A DNA stretch of 64,000 nt from Bifidobacterium hapali (GTDB lineage: Bacteria > Actinomycetota > Actinomycetes > Actinomycetales > Bifidobacteriaceae), in assembly GCF_002259755.1 (NCBI RefSeq), contig NZ_MWWY01000013.1, positions 1 to 64,000 of the forward strand. Reading direction: 5' to 3'. Below are positions 45,961 to 55,184 of the stretch, piece by piece. Position numbers and translations under genes: made by a program. How positions within the stretch are numbered: the first letter of the stretch is position 1; every line of letters begins with the position of its first letter. Under the pieces are notes generated by a model. That model did not search any database, was not told where the DNA came from, and worked only from the letters and a program-made list of their open reading frames with translations.

Positions 45961-48024
45961 ATGCGCAGCGGGTCCATTCGTCTGGCGGTGTGGATTGCGG
46001 CGTTTGCCGCAATGTTGGGTTCGTTTCTGCTGTTGAACGCGCTGGATCTGTCGGGGCCTCTTATGGTACGGGCCACTGTGCAGGTATCGGGGCCGTCACC
46101 GCAGGTCAGGAGCGAGGCGACGGTCGGTGTGATATCCGAGGTGGCGCTGGCGGACAGGGTCAATATCGTCAAAAGCGTCGCCGATGTGCGGGATCCCGGT
46201 GGTGCTAGACACTTGTATGTCGCGGTCGGCAATCCTGCCGGTGACGCCGCTTCGTGGATCGGGCACGGGTATCCGTCGTTCAACGTCTCGATGCGGACTG
46301 TAGTCGGCCGGATGGATGAGTTGGCCACTTCCGATCCGCGGGGAACGTATTACGTGTTCGACGGGCCCGCCGCTTCGGCCGTCGACCTGCAGCAGAAACT
46401 GCAGTCCCAGGGGTACCGGGTCCTTGTCAAGACGAGTTTCGTCGGTTCGTATGCGCAATGGGTCATGTCGAGGCCCGTCGGGGTGGGACTGGTCGTCGTG
46501 CTGCTGTTGTGTGCGACGTTGGCGGGCGGTTTCTCCCTGATGAACGCGAAGGGATACGCGGTGCAGCGGCTTCAAGGTTCAGGCCCGTTGATGATGGTGG
46601 CCCGGGATGTCAAGGCCAATGCGGTTTCCTGCATGTTGGGGGCATGCGTTATCAGCATTGTGGCTTGCTCTCTGGTGGCAGCGCACAACCATGGGGCCCA
46701 GTGGGGCCTGTTCGGCATGCTCTCGGCCGCGATCTTCCTAACCATATGCGTGGGTCTGGCAATCGCCTATGGAGTGGGATTCATAATCGCGGCCGCGCAG
46801 CCCCTGTTGTCCGCGGTCAAGGGGCGGCTACCCCGCAGACTGCCTTCCATCGCGGTGTACTGCGTGCGCATTCCGGCGATATTCATCACCATATGGTCGG
46901 TGACGTTGTTGTTCACCGCCGTGGGGAATATGCGCAACCAGTGGCAGGCCCAGGAGGCGTGGCGGGGCGCCGGCGATGTGGCGCAGGTGCATCTCAATCC
47001 GAACATGTCGACGGACGAGCAGGACGCGTACAGTCGCAGGACCGGCGAATGGCTGGAACACGCCGAAGACGAGGGGCGGATGATTCTGGCCCATGAGGAC
47101 GACCTGCGGTTCATGGCGCCCACTGAGGGCGACGGGGAGACAGCGTCCAGCACGGTGCTGCTGGTCAATGGCAACTATCTGCGACACCAGACGGTCAGGG
47201 ATGACAAGGGGCGTCGCCTGACATCCGGCTCCAAGGCGGTGAAGGTGGTGATCCCGTATGATGCGGACGCGGCGGCCGTGAAAGCGTACGAGAAAGCGAT
47301 CGACAGCTGGGCGCGATCCCATGCGTCGGCCTACGGCGTTCCGGTTCCCGAGATCGACTATGTGCGCGGCGAGCGGGGCCAGCGGCTATTCGGCTACGGG
47401 TCAGCCCTGCCCGACACGCCCACCTTGTTCGATGACGCGCTGATTGTTGTGGTCGACAACGGCAGCGGACTGTTGTCCTTCGACGATTACGCGGCGTATG
47501 CCAGCCAGGGCGATGCACTGCTGGATGACGCGCAGTACGCGATCACGTCCTCAAGGCAGGCGGGTCTGGAGGACTTCATCCTTGCCGTAAGCGATGCCGG
47601 GCAGAATGCCGCGACGCATTACGCGCAGCTCAGATCGGATCTGGTCGTCCACGGGTACAACGTCATGATGTCGGCCGTCGTCCTCATCGCCTCGGCCGTG
47701 GCCATCGCCCGAATCAGGGTCCGCGAGCGAGCCCAGACCATCTTCGCCCGGTACATCCACGGATGGTCCTTCGCGAGAACCCATCTGAGCCTAGTCATCG
47801 TCGAATCGATACTGGCGATCATTCCGTCCATATGGTTCGTGTCGCAGGCCGTTCTGGCCGCGCGCCGGTCCACCGTCTCGTACGCTCAGAACAATCCGCT
47901 GCTGCTCGACGGGTATCAGCCGCTCATCGCCGTCCTGATCGCCATGACAAGTCTCGCGGTCTGCCTGCTGTCCACCGCCGCATACGTGCGCGGCAACGTC
48001 CGAAACCATGCTAGGGAGGAGTAA
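45961..48024 (+). CDS. Bacteriocin-associated integral membrane protein (FtsX-like, tandem)
   Basis: 687 residues from ATG 45961 after GGAGGG. It has two repeats of an FtsX-like unit, each a signal-anchor helix, a large outside domain and three further helices: LAVWIAAFAAMLGSFLLLNAL, VGLVVVLLLCATLAGGFSLM, IPAIFITIWSVTLLFTAVG, HGYNVMMSAVVLIASAVAIA and a final pair. This is the protein family found with lactococcin-972 genes, presumed to provide immunity or transport together with the ATPase 3 bp downstream. Known only by association; mechanism unproven. Confidence 0.87.
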   Translation: MRSGSIRLAVWIAAFAAMLGSFLLLNALDLSGPLMVRATVQVSGPSPQVRSEATVGVISEVALADRVNIVKSVADVRDPGGARHLYVAVGNPAGDAASWIGHGYPSFNVSMRTVVGRMDELATSDPRGTYYVFDGPAASAVDLQQKLQSQGYRVLVKTSFVGSYAQWVMSRPVGVGLVVVLLLCATLAGGFSLMNAKGYAVQRLQGSGPLMMVARDVKANAVSCMLGACVISIVACSLVAAHNHGAQWGLFGMLSAAIFLTICVGLAIAYGVGFIIAAAQPLLSAVKGRLPRRLPSIAVYCVRIPAIFITIWSVTLLFTAVGNMRNQWQAQEAWRGAGDVAQVHLNPNMSTDEQDAYSRRTGEWLEHAEDEGRMILAHEDDLRFMAPTEGDGETASSTVLLVNGNYLRHQTVRDDKGRRLTSGSKAVKVVIPYDADAAAVKAYEKAIDSWARSHASAYGVPVPEIDYVRGERGQRLFGYGSALPDTPTLFDDALIVVVDNGSGLLSFDDYAAYASQGDALLDDAQYAITSSRQAGLEDFILAVSDAGQNAATHYAQLRSDLVVHGYNVMMSAVVLIASAVAIARIRVRERAQTIFARYIHGWSFARTHLSLVIVESILAIIPSIWFVSQAVLAARRSTVSYAQNNPLLLDGYQPLIAVLIAMTSLAVCLLSTAAYVRGNVRNHAREE

Positions 48025-48027
48025 ACG

Positions 48028-48702
48028 ATGACCACCGCATTATCCGGCCACATGCCCGATCGCACGCCGGTGAGCACACGGCTTGACGTCCGGGGCCTGT
48101 CCAAATCCTTCGGCGATCACCTGCTGTGGAAGGACCTCGGATTCTCGGCCCATTCGGGACAGATGATCGCTCTCACCGGACCATCCGGATCCGGCAAGAG
48201 CACACTGCTGAACTGCATCGGCCTCTTGGAGAAGCCGGACGGCGGCGCGATAGAAGTGAACGGGAGAGACATCACCCGATACCACGCGCACGGCGCGCGA
48301 ATGTTCCGCAAACACACCCTGGGCTATCTGTTCCAGGACTACGCGCTCATCGACAACGCCACCATCGAGGAAAACCTGAACGTCGCCCTGCCACACCTCC
48401 CGTCACGGGTAAGGAAGACCACCATCTCCCACGCCCTGCAACGGGTCGGTCTGGCCGACCGCCAAAGGGAGCTGGTCTACCAGCTCTCCGGCGGTGAACA
48501 ACAACGCGTCGCACTGGCGCGCCTCATCGTCAAACAACCTGAAGTCATTCTCGCCGACGAACCTACCGGTGCTCTCGACCACGACAACGCCGACATGGTC
48601 ATCCACACCCTGCGCGACATGGCCGGCAACGGCGGCATCGTCATCATCGCCACCCACTCCGACCACGTAGTCGAATCATGCGACTGGAGCATCCAACTTT
48701 AG
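48028..48702 (+). CDS. ABC ATPase of the lactococcin-972 module
   Basis: 224 residues. Walker [20 protein letters not shown]-loop [20 protein letters not shown], signature [16 protein letters not shown], Walker [16 protein letters not shown] and the switch His in [11 protein letters not shown] are all intact, as in the MacB/LolD subfamily that partners FtsX-like permeases. It follows the membrane protein by 3 bp and ends inside a strong hairpin, closing the three-gene module. Confidence 0.93.
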   Translation: MTTALSGHMPDRTPVSTRLDVRGLSKSFGDHLLWKDLGFSAHSGQMIALTGPSGSGKSTLLNCIGLLEKPDGGAIEVNGRDITRYHAHGARMFRKHTLGYLFQDYALIDNATIEENLNVALPHLPSRVRKTTISHALQRVGLADRQRELVYQLSGGEQQRVALARLIVKQPEVILADEPTGALDHDNADMVIHTLRDMAGNGGIVIIATHSDHVVESCDWSIQL

Positions 48703-48738
48703 TATTCCTCCCGTTATAATAACGGGAGGAATACTAAA
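48698..48738. terminator. Strong terminator hairpin
   Basis: A perfect 20-bp inverted repeat (TTTAGTATTCCTCCCGTTAT and complement) around a single A, containing the stop codon of the ATPase gene. It ends the bacteriocin module and may also act on the leftward transcript of the binding-protein gene. Confidence 0.8.
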
Positions 48739-48795
48739 CGAACAAGATAAGTCATAGCCAGCGCTATAGCTATCTCCTGAAATCAGGGAATCAAA

Positions 48796-50121
48796 TCAAT
48801 GGATGATGAAACCTTGATCTTCGGCGTAGAGTTTCAGCGCCTTTTGCCACTTGTCAGCGGCAGCCTTGAAAGTCTCCTTGCCGGAGAAGAATGATCCCAT
48901 ATTGTCGTTGTAGATGGAGCGGGCATAGGGTTCGAAGGGCAGGAACTCCCATTTGCCGGTGACGTCCTTGGCGGCCTGGGAGAAGACCTCGTTGTATTTC
49001 TGGCCGCCGAAGAACTCGTTGTCGCTGCCGTCGGCGTTTCTGAGCGTGGTCTTGGCGAGGAAGTCCTTCTGGTTGAGGGTCTTGGTGGTGGCGGGGAAGC
49101 TGCCGTTGGATACGCGGGCGTCGATGCCTTCGTCGTTGGTGGTGACGTATTCGACGAACTTTTTGGCGGCGTCGAGTTTGCCGTCGGGGATCTTCTTGGT
49201 GATGGCCAGTCCGCTGCCGCCGTATTCGCCGTTGATGGGCGTGCCGTCGATGGTGGGCAGGAGGGCTACGCGGAATTTGCCGGTGGCTTGGGGCACGCCC
49301 TGCAGGAGGTTGTTGGCCATCCATGCGCCGCTGATGAGGCTGGCGATGGAGCTGTCGCCCAGTGACTTCATCCAGTCGTCGGTCCAGGTCTTCGTGTGGA
49401 CGTCGATCAGGTCCTCGTCACGCATCTTCTGCCAGAGGTCCATGAACCGCTGGGCGCCCTTGTCCTTGGTGATATTGATGGTCAGTTTTTCGTCGTTGAG
49501 TTTGTAGGCGTGGCCGCCCATGGCCCACATCATCGCGTTGAACAGGCCCGCGTCGCCGGAGTCGGAGGTGATGTAGGAGCCGGTGGCGCGGATCTTCTTC
49601 GCGTCCTCGTAGAACTCGTCCCAGGTGGTCGGCGGTTCGCTGATGCCGGCCTTGTCGAACACGTCCTTGTCGTAGAAGTAGGCCATCGGGCCCGAGTCGG
49701 CGGGCATCGCGTACAGGCCGCCGTTGATGTTCACGGAGCTCCAGGTGCCGGGGGTGAACGTGTCCTTGAGCTTGACGGTGTCGTAGATCTTGCTCAGGTC
49801 CATGAGCGTGCCGGAGTGCACGAACTGCGGGATGGCGAGGTATTCGATCAGGGTGACGTCGGGCAGGCCGTTGCCGGCCTGGGCCGCGTTGTTGAGCGCG
49901 GTGTAGGTCTCCTCGGTGCTGCCGACGTTGCTCACCTTCACCGTGATGTCGGGGTTGGCCTTCATGAAGTTTTTGGCGGCGCGATCGATGCTGGCGTCCC
50001 ATGACCATACCGTCAGTTCGGTCTTGCCCGAGCTTGTGGTCGTGTTGCCGCATCCCGCGAGCGGGATGAGCAGGGCTCCGATGGCGGCCGTGGCTATGGC
50101 TGCGCGTGTGGTGTTGTTCAT
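48796..50121 (-). CDS. Sugar ABC transporter substrate-binding lipoprotein, without permeases beside it
   Basis: 441 residues with a lipoprotein signal (IGALLIPLAGC, lipobox Cys about 24). It is a family-1 extracellular solute-binding protein (ELTVWSWDASIDRAAKNFMKANPD; MPADSGPMAYFYDKDVFDKAGI). Permease genes usually follow such a gene, but here the next sequence in its direction is the bacteriocin module's terminator. So it is either an orphan using the shared permeases at 54.2 kb or the remnant of an interrupted operon. Its promoter region carries a TATTTTGTTTG motif also seen at 52.6 kb. Confidence 0.9.
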   Translation of the reverse strand: MNNTTRAAIATAAIGALLIPLAGCGNTTTSSGKTELTVWSWDASIDRAAKNFMKANPDITVKVSNVGSTEETYTALNNAAQAGNGLPDVTLIEYLAIPQFVHSGTLMDLSKIYDTVKLKDTFTPGTWSSVNINGGLYAMPADSGPMAYFYDKDVFDKAGISEPPTTWDEFYEDAKKIRATGSYITSDSGDAGLFNAMMWAMGGHAYKLNDEKLTINITKDKGAQRFMDLWQKMRDEDLIDVHTKTWTDDWMKSLGDSSIASLISGAWMANNLLQGVPQATGKFRVALLPTIDGTPINGEYGGSGLAITKKIPDGKLDAAKKFVEYVTTNDEGIDARVSNGSFPATTKTLNQKDFLAKTTLRNADGSDNEFFGGQKYNEVFSQAAKDVTGKWEFLPFEPYARSIYNDNMGSFFSGKETFKAAADKWQKALKLYAEDQGFIIH

Positions 50122-50168
50122 GTTGGTCTTCTTTCCGTGCTTGACCGTCTTTGGCCGTATGTCGCAAC

Positions 50169-50179
50169 TATTTTGTTTG
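50169..50179. promoter_or_regulatory. Candidate ROK-regulator motif before the binding-protein gene
   Basis: TATTTTGTTTG, matched by TATTTTGTTCG (52613-52623) and, on the other strand, TATTTTGTTAG (52707-52717). All three lie upstream of transporter genes flanking the ROK regulator. Confidence 0.45.
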
Positions 50180-50354
50180 GATGTCGAACATGATTATGTA
50201 CAGAGATGGGAAACTTGTCAAAGTGCCGGGGTTTTCATATTGTCAGTCCCCTGATGGGTGTTATTCTGAAAGCCGTTCGAGGATGACGCCGGGATGTCCG
50301 TCCCGATAATGTGATTCCGCATTTCCGCAATCGTCTCACCCGAGGAGGGCTCCC

Positions 50355-51470
50355 ATGTACGCTAAATCCAATCCCAGCGACGCAAGGGCCAACAACCGTA
50401 GACTGTTGTTCCGGCTGCTGTTCCCCGACCGGCAACTGTCGCGCGCCGACCTATGCAAGGAGACGGGGCTCTCGCGCGCCACCGCCACGGATGTGACCGG
50501 CGAGATGATCGACGACGGCCTGCTACGTGAACTGGGGTCGGGGAAACGGGATGGCCGCGGCAAGCCGGGCACCTTGCTGGCCATCGATACGGACGTGCTT
50601 CGTCTGGTGTGCATCGATCTGTCGCGCCCGTATGTGATGACCGGCGCCGTGATGGATCTGCGGGCCAGAATCGTGGAGCGTCGCGAACGTGTGCTTGATG
50701 ATGGCGATCGGGTCGATCTCGACGACGTGCTTTCGCTTGTCGGTCAGATGATCCGGCTTGCCGGTTCGGGGCTTGTCGGCATCGGCGTCGCAGTCCCCGG
50801 CGTGGTCTCCGGTGCGGGGAGGGTGATATCCAGTTCCAATCTCGGCTGGGACGACGTGGAGCTTCGCGACATGCTCGAAGGCGAGTTCTCGTTGCCGGTC
50901 CGAGTGGACAACGACGCGAACGCCGCACTGCTCGCCGACCGCTTCCTCGGGCACGGCAATCCCAACTGCCTGCTCGTGCAGATCACCCGGGGCATCGGTG
51001 CGTCGGTGCTGCTGAACGACGAGTTCGTGGATGGCGACGACCATGCGGCCGGTGAGATCGGCCATGTTGTGATCGACCCGAATGGTCCGGCATGCACCTG
51101 CGGCAAGCGCGGCTGCCTGGAGACCTACGTCTCCGCCATCGCGTTGCGCGACCGCATTCGCCAGGACCCGAATCGGCGCGCGGACATCCTGGCCGAAGCT
51201 GGTGCGAGGCTCGGCGGAGCTCTGGCCATGCCGGCGAGCCTGTTGAATCTTCATGACATCGCCGTCTACGGACCTCCCGACATCGTCGGCGAGACGCTGC
51301 TCAATGCATGCGACGAGACCGTCAACTCCTTGTCGCGGAACGACTACCAGAGCAGTATGCGGGTGCGTCGGTGTGAGCTCGGTGACGACGCCACTCTGCG
51401 GGGGCAGGCGGTCTCCGTGCTGCGCGAGATCGTGGGCAGGCGCGGGCTGTCCGCGGCGGCCTCGTCCTGA
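50355..51470 (+). CDS. ROK-family transcriptional regulator (NagC/NagR-like)
   Basis: 371 residues. A winged HTH at the N-terminus (RNNRRLLFRLL is absent as such; NNRRLLFRLLFPDRQLSRADL and GLSRATATDVTGEMIDDGLL are seen) is followed by the ROK sugar-binding fold. The fold carries VRVDNDANAALLADRFLGHG, HAAGEIGHVVID and the zinc motif CTCGKRGCLETY. ROK repressors of this type control amino-sugar or other glycan genes and respond to the sugar or its phosphate. It is divergent from the orphan binding protein and followed by a ROK kinase, so it probably senses a GlcNAc-type sugar. The direct ligand is inferred. Confidence 0.88.
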   Translation: MYAKSNPSDARANNRRLLFRLLFPDRQLSRADLCKETGLSRATATDVTGEMIDDGLLRELGSGKRDGRGKPGTLLAIDTDVLRLVCIDLSRPYVMTGAVMDLRARIVERRERVLDDGDRVDLDDVLSLVGQMIRLAGSGLVGIGVAVPGVVSGAGRVISSSNLGWDDVELRDMLEGEFSLPVRVDNDANAALLADRFLGHGNPNCLLVQITRGIGASVLLNDEFVDGDDHAAGEIGHVVIDPNGPACTCGKRGCLETYVSAIALRDRIRQDPNRRADILAEAGARLGGALAMPASLLNLHDIAVYGPPDIVGETLLNACDETVNSLSRNDYQSSMRVRRCELGDDATLRGQAVSVLREIVGRRGLSAAASS

Positions 51471-51601
51471 CGCCACGTGCGTCCCGCCGCCAAGCGCGCG
51501 TGGCGTGGTGTATCATCGCTTCCCGAATCCAATATGTAAGGATTCCGAACATAATGGCGGGCGGACGAAACAGGAGTCCGCCCTCGGGAACGGAGATCGT
51601 C

Positions 51602-52531
51602 ATGACGATGAATGCCAGTGGTACGCCGGAAACAGAGAACCTGCGCGTCGGCGTGGATGTCGGCGGAACGAAGATCGAGGCGGTGCTGACCGATGCGGCC
51701 GGCACGGTTCTCGCATCCGCGCGCAAGGCAGCCCGGAAAGGCGGTGACGAGGTCGTGGAGGATGCGGTAGCCATCGTGCGGCAGGTGGCCGGAATGCGGT
51801 TCGATGAGGTGAGATCGGTGGGCATCGGCATCCCCGGGCTGGTGCACCGCGACACCGGGCGCGTGGAGAACGTGGTCAATCTCGGAATTGAGAACCTGGA
51901 GCTGGGAGGTCGCGCATCCGGCATGCTCGGCCTTCCCGTGTGGGTGGACAACGATGTGAACGCCGCGGCGCTGGGAGCCTATGGAACGCTACCCGACCGG
52001 CTCAAGCACGGCAGGATGGCGTTCGTCAACCTAGGGACGGGGCTGGCGGCCGGCTTCGTTCGCGCCGGTCTCGTCGAACGCGGCGACACCGGCGCCCTCG
52101 GGGAGATCGGCCACCTGCCGGTGGACCCCAACCGCATGGCGTGCAAATGCGGTCAGCGCGGATGCCTGGAGACCGCATGCTCGGGAGGGGGCCTGCGGCG
52201 CATGTGGCCCGTCGCGGATCCTCCGCTGCCCGACATCCTCGCGAGGGCCGACGGCGGCGATGGCGAAGCGGAACGGGTTCTTGGCATCGCGCTGCATGCC
52301 CTCGCCGACGTCGTGCAGATCGTCGCCCAGGCCGCGGATCCTTCGGTCATCGTCATCGGAGGCGGTGTTTCCCGCGCCGGGTCCCCGTTGCTTGATGCGC
52401 TGCGCGGGGAACTGCGCAACAGGGAGGCCTCCAGCGGATTCATCGCGGGTCTGCGGCTGACGGAACGCCTGCGGCTCGCCGATGCGTCGATTCCGATCGG
52501 CGCGCTCGGAGCGTCCCTCATCGCCTGCTGA
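51602..52531 (+). CDS. ROK-family sugar kinase, possibly N-acetylglucosamine or glucose kinase
   Basis: 309 residues from ATG 51602, preceded by GGAACGGAGA. The ATP site LRVGVDVGGTKIEAVLTD, substrate region VWVDNDVNAAALGAYG, LGTGLAAGFVRAGLVERG, ALGEIGHLPVDPN and zinc motif CKCGQRGCLETACSG are all present. It has no HTH, so it is an enzyme. With GH20 and the transporter downstream, GlcNAc is a plausible substrate, giving the GlcNAc-6-phosphate used by the NagA at 14 kb. Glucokinase activity cannot be excluded by sequence. Confidence 0.87.
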   Translation: MTMNASGTPETENLRVGVDVGGTKIEAVLTDAAGTVLASARKAARKGGDEVVEDAVAIVRQVAGMRFDEVRSVGIGIPGLVHRDTGRVENVVNLGIENLELGGRASGMLGLPVWVDNDVNAAALGAYGTLPDRLKHGRMAFVNLGTGLAAGFVRAGLVERGDTGALGEIGHLPVDPNRMACKCGQRGCLETACSGGGLRRMWPVADPPLPDILARADGGDGEAERVLGIALHALADVVQIVAQAADPSVIVIGGGVSRAGSPLLDALRGELRNREASSGFIAGLRLTERLRLADASIPIGALGASLIAC

Positions 52532-52927
52532 CCAGACCCCGGTGCCGACGGACCATCGGCGCGCCGAAACCAGATTCCCCAATCTCCAACAGACGGGGTG
52601 CACCACATCCATTATTTTGTTCGACTGACTTGCAAAAAAGGTTAAGGCGTCATATCCTTGGCTCTCAAGGAGGTTGAAACCAACTACAGGAATTACGCAA
52701 GGCTTGCTAACAAAATATCCGGTCTTGCTGCGGCGCGATGCCCAGAAGTGGTGTGGTGTCATGTTCCTCGGTATCGCTACGGACGTCGGCAACGGCGTCC
52801 GTAGCGGCATCGCCCGCGCACGGCAGCGCGGGCGGATACGGACCCGGGACCGTCGTGCGCAGCGGCACGTCGCGCCATTCCTCCGAACGACGGCGTCGGG
52901 CAGGCATTCCAGGAAAAGGAAACCATC
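52532..52927. promoter_or_regulatory. Promoter/operator region of the sugar ABC transporter operon
   Basis: About 400 bp without a convincing gene. It contains TATTTTGTTCG (52613-52623) and CTAACAAAATA (52707-52717), two copies of the motif seen at 50169 in opposite orientations. The ribosome-binding site of the 52928 gene (AGGAAA) is at the end. Confidence 0.45.
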
Positions 52928-54238
52928 ATGAGAACGAAGAGGATTTCAGCGGCCATCGCCTTGGCGGCCGCGTCGGCGCTCACCCTGTCGGGATGCTCGA
53001 TGGGAGCCCCGTCCGGCGGCTCACAGCAGGATGCATCCGCAGGCGGCAAGCTGACGGTGTGGATCATGCAGGGCGACCAGAGCGAGGACACCATCAAGGC
53101 GATCAACGAGCGGTTCACCAAGGAGACGGGCGTCAAGGTCGATGTGCAGACCCAGGTGTGGGCCGACATCAACACGAAGGTGACGACCGCGCTGTCCACG
53201 GACACGCCGCCGGACGTGATCGATCTGGGCAACACGCAGGTCGCAGGGTTCGCCGTGAGCGGCGGCCTTCTGGATCTGACGGACAAGGCCGACGACATGA
53301 GGCAGGGGCACACCTGGCTGTCCGGCCTTGAGGAGCCCGCCACCATCGACGGCAGACTGTACGGCATCCCCGCGCTGGGAGCCGCCGGCGCCGTGATCTA
53401 CAACAAGAAGATGTGGTCCGCGGCCGGAATCGACAATCCTCCGAGCACGTACGAGGAGCTTGAGACCGATCTCCAGAAGCTCCGGGACGCGAACACCGAC
53501 AAGGACTTCTCCCCGTTCTATATGCCGGGGCGTGACTGGAAGTCGGCGGCACGGTGGATCTGGGATGCCGGCGGCGACTTCGCCGAACAGCAGTCGGACG
53601 GAACCTGGAAGAGCACCCTGTCGAGCGACAAGTCACTCAAGGGCATCGACCAATGGCTGGAATTCCAGCACAAGTGGTCCTCCGAGGCATCCCGCTCGCT
53701 GGACACCGGCAACCCCGACTTCAGCCAGCTGCTGGCCGAAGGCAAGACCAGTGCGATCCTGAACAACAGCGCCGGCATCCGCACCATCCAGCAGTACAAC
53801 CCCGACCTCACGACCGACGATCTGGGATCGTTCCCCATGCCCGGCGCCAGCGGCAAGCTCCAGCCGGCGATGATGGCCGGTTCGGTGTGGGGCGTTGCGC
53901 AGAAGAGCAAGCGTCAGGAGCTGGCGCTCAAGTGGATCAAGATCGCCGCGAGCCCCGAGATCCAGAAGGACTACGTGTTCGCCAAGGACGGATGGATGCC
54001 CAACTACGTCGAAGGCCTCGACGAGGTCATGAAGTCCGCGGACTTCCCGTCCTACCTGACCGGCTTCTTCGAATCGGCGAAGGACACCAAAGCCACACCG
54101 GCGTCCCCGCAATGGCTGACCATCGAGAACGACAGCTCCCTGAACTGCTTCGGCGACATCGCCACCGGAGCGACCACGGCCAAGGCCGCCGCCAAGTCGT
54201 TCGACGAGCATGCGGACTCCCTGTACGCGAAGAAGTAG
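52928..54238 (+). CDS. Sugar ABC transporter substrate-binding lipoprotein
   Basis: 436 residues with a lipobox (LTLSGCSMG, Cys about 20). It is a family-1 solute-binding protein: KLTVWIMQGDQSEDTIKAINERF, DVIDLGNTQVAGFAVSGGLLDLT and AAGAVIYNKKMWSAAGIDNPPSTY. It is followed at once by two permease genes, completing an oligosaccharide importer except for the ATPase. In bifidobacteria that ATPase is usually the shared MsmK-type protein encoded elsewhere. The adjacent GH20 gene suggests it binds a GlcNAc-containing oligosaccharide. Confidence 0.93.
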   Translation: MRTKRISAAIALAAASALTLSGCSMGAPSGGSQQDASAGGKLTVWIMQGDQSEDTIKAINERFTKETGVKVDVQTQVWADINTKVTTALSTDTPPDVIDLGNTQVAGFAVSGGLLDLTDKADDMRQGHTWLSGLEEPATIDGRLYGIPALGAAGAVIYNKKMWSAAGIDNPPSTYEELETDLQKLRDANTDKDFSPFYMPGRDWKSAARWIWDAGGDFAEQQSDGTWKSTLSSDKSLKGIDQWLEFQHKWSSEASRSLDTGNPDFSQLLAEGKTSAILNNSAGIRTIQQYNPDLTTDDLGSFPMPGASGKLQPAMMAGSVWGVAQKSKRQELALKWIKIAASPEIQKDYVFAKDGWMPNYVEGLDEVMKSADFPSYLTGFFESAKDTKATPASPQWLTIENDSSLNCFGDIATGATTAKAAAKSFDEHADSLYAKK

Positions 54239-54248
54239 GGGAAGCGTG

Positions 54249-55184
54249 ATGAGCAATGCGCAATCGACGGCTGCCGCCGTCCCCGTAGTGAAACGGCGTC
54301 GCAATCTGACGCCCCTGTGGCTGCTGACTCCCGCCGGCGTGATCATCGTCGCGCTGGTCGTGGTGCCGTTGGTCTTCCTGGTCTTCACGTCGTTCACGGA
54401 CTTCAACCAGAAGACCCTGTTCACAGGCTCGTTCAACATCGTCGGGTTCGACCAGTACGAGAACGTGCTGGCCGACCCGGAGTTCTACAAGTCGCTGGCC
54501 CGCACGTTCGGGTTCGCGGCCGCCCTCGTGGCCGGCAGCGTGCTGATCGGCATGGGCGTGGCCCAGCTGATGACCAAACTGGGGCCGGTGATGCGCTGGC
54601 TGGTCACATTCGTGCTGATCTTCGCATGGGCCATGCCGAACGTCGCCTCGTCGGTGGTGTGGAAGTGGCTGTTCCAGCCGGGGTACGGCGTGATCAACTG
54701 GCTGCTGACCCAGACCCGCCTGTTCGGCGACGTGACGAACCTGTCGTGGACCGACAACACGTGGCTCGCGTTCCTGGAGATCTGGCTGCTGGTCGTCTGG
54801 CAGGCCGTCCCGTACATCGCGATCAACCTGTACGCGGCGACCACGCAGGTGGACAAGTCCTGCCTTGAGGCGGCCCAATTGGACGGCTGCTCGAAGCTGC
54901 GCTGCTACTGGCAGATCACCGTGCCGCTGATCAAACCGAGCCTGATGGTCATCACGATGCTGTCGGTGATCTGGGACTTCAACGTGTTCAACCAGATCTG
55001 GCTCGTCTCCCAGGGAGGACCCCGCGAGACGACCGCGACGATCGGCATCTTCACCTACAAGAAAGCGTTCGTGTCCTTCGACATCGGCACCGGCGCCGCC
55101 GCGAGCGTGCTGGTCACGCTCATCCTGCTCGCCCTGACGAGCGTGTACATCCGATACCTGCTCAAATCCGGGGAGGACCTGTGA
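54249..55184 (+). CDS. Sugar ABC transporter permease (MalF-like)
   Basis: 311 residues from ATG 54249. It has six membrane helices. The coupling-helix motif appears as KSCLEAAQLDGCSKLRCYWQITVPLIKPS (EAA-x3-G-x9-I-x-LP variant). It starts 10 bp after the binding-protein stop and overlaps the next permease. It pairs with the MalG-like protein to form the channel. Confidence 0.93.
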   Translation: MSNAQSTAAAVPVVKRRRNLTPLWLLTPAGVIIVALVVVPLVFLVFTSFTDFNQKTLFTGSFNIVGFDQYENVLADPEFYKSLARTFGFAAALVAGSVLIGMGVAQLMTKLGPVMRWLVTFVLIFAWAMPNVASSVVWKWLFQPGYGVINWLLTQTRLFGDVTNLSWTDNTWLAFLEIWLLVVWQAVPYIAINLYAATTQVDKSCLEAAQLDGCSKLRCYWQITVPLIKPSLMVITMLSVIWDFNVFNQIWLVSQGGPRETTATIGIFTYKKAFVSFDIGTGAAASVLVTLILLALTSVYIRYLLKSGEDL

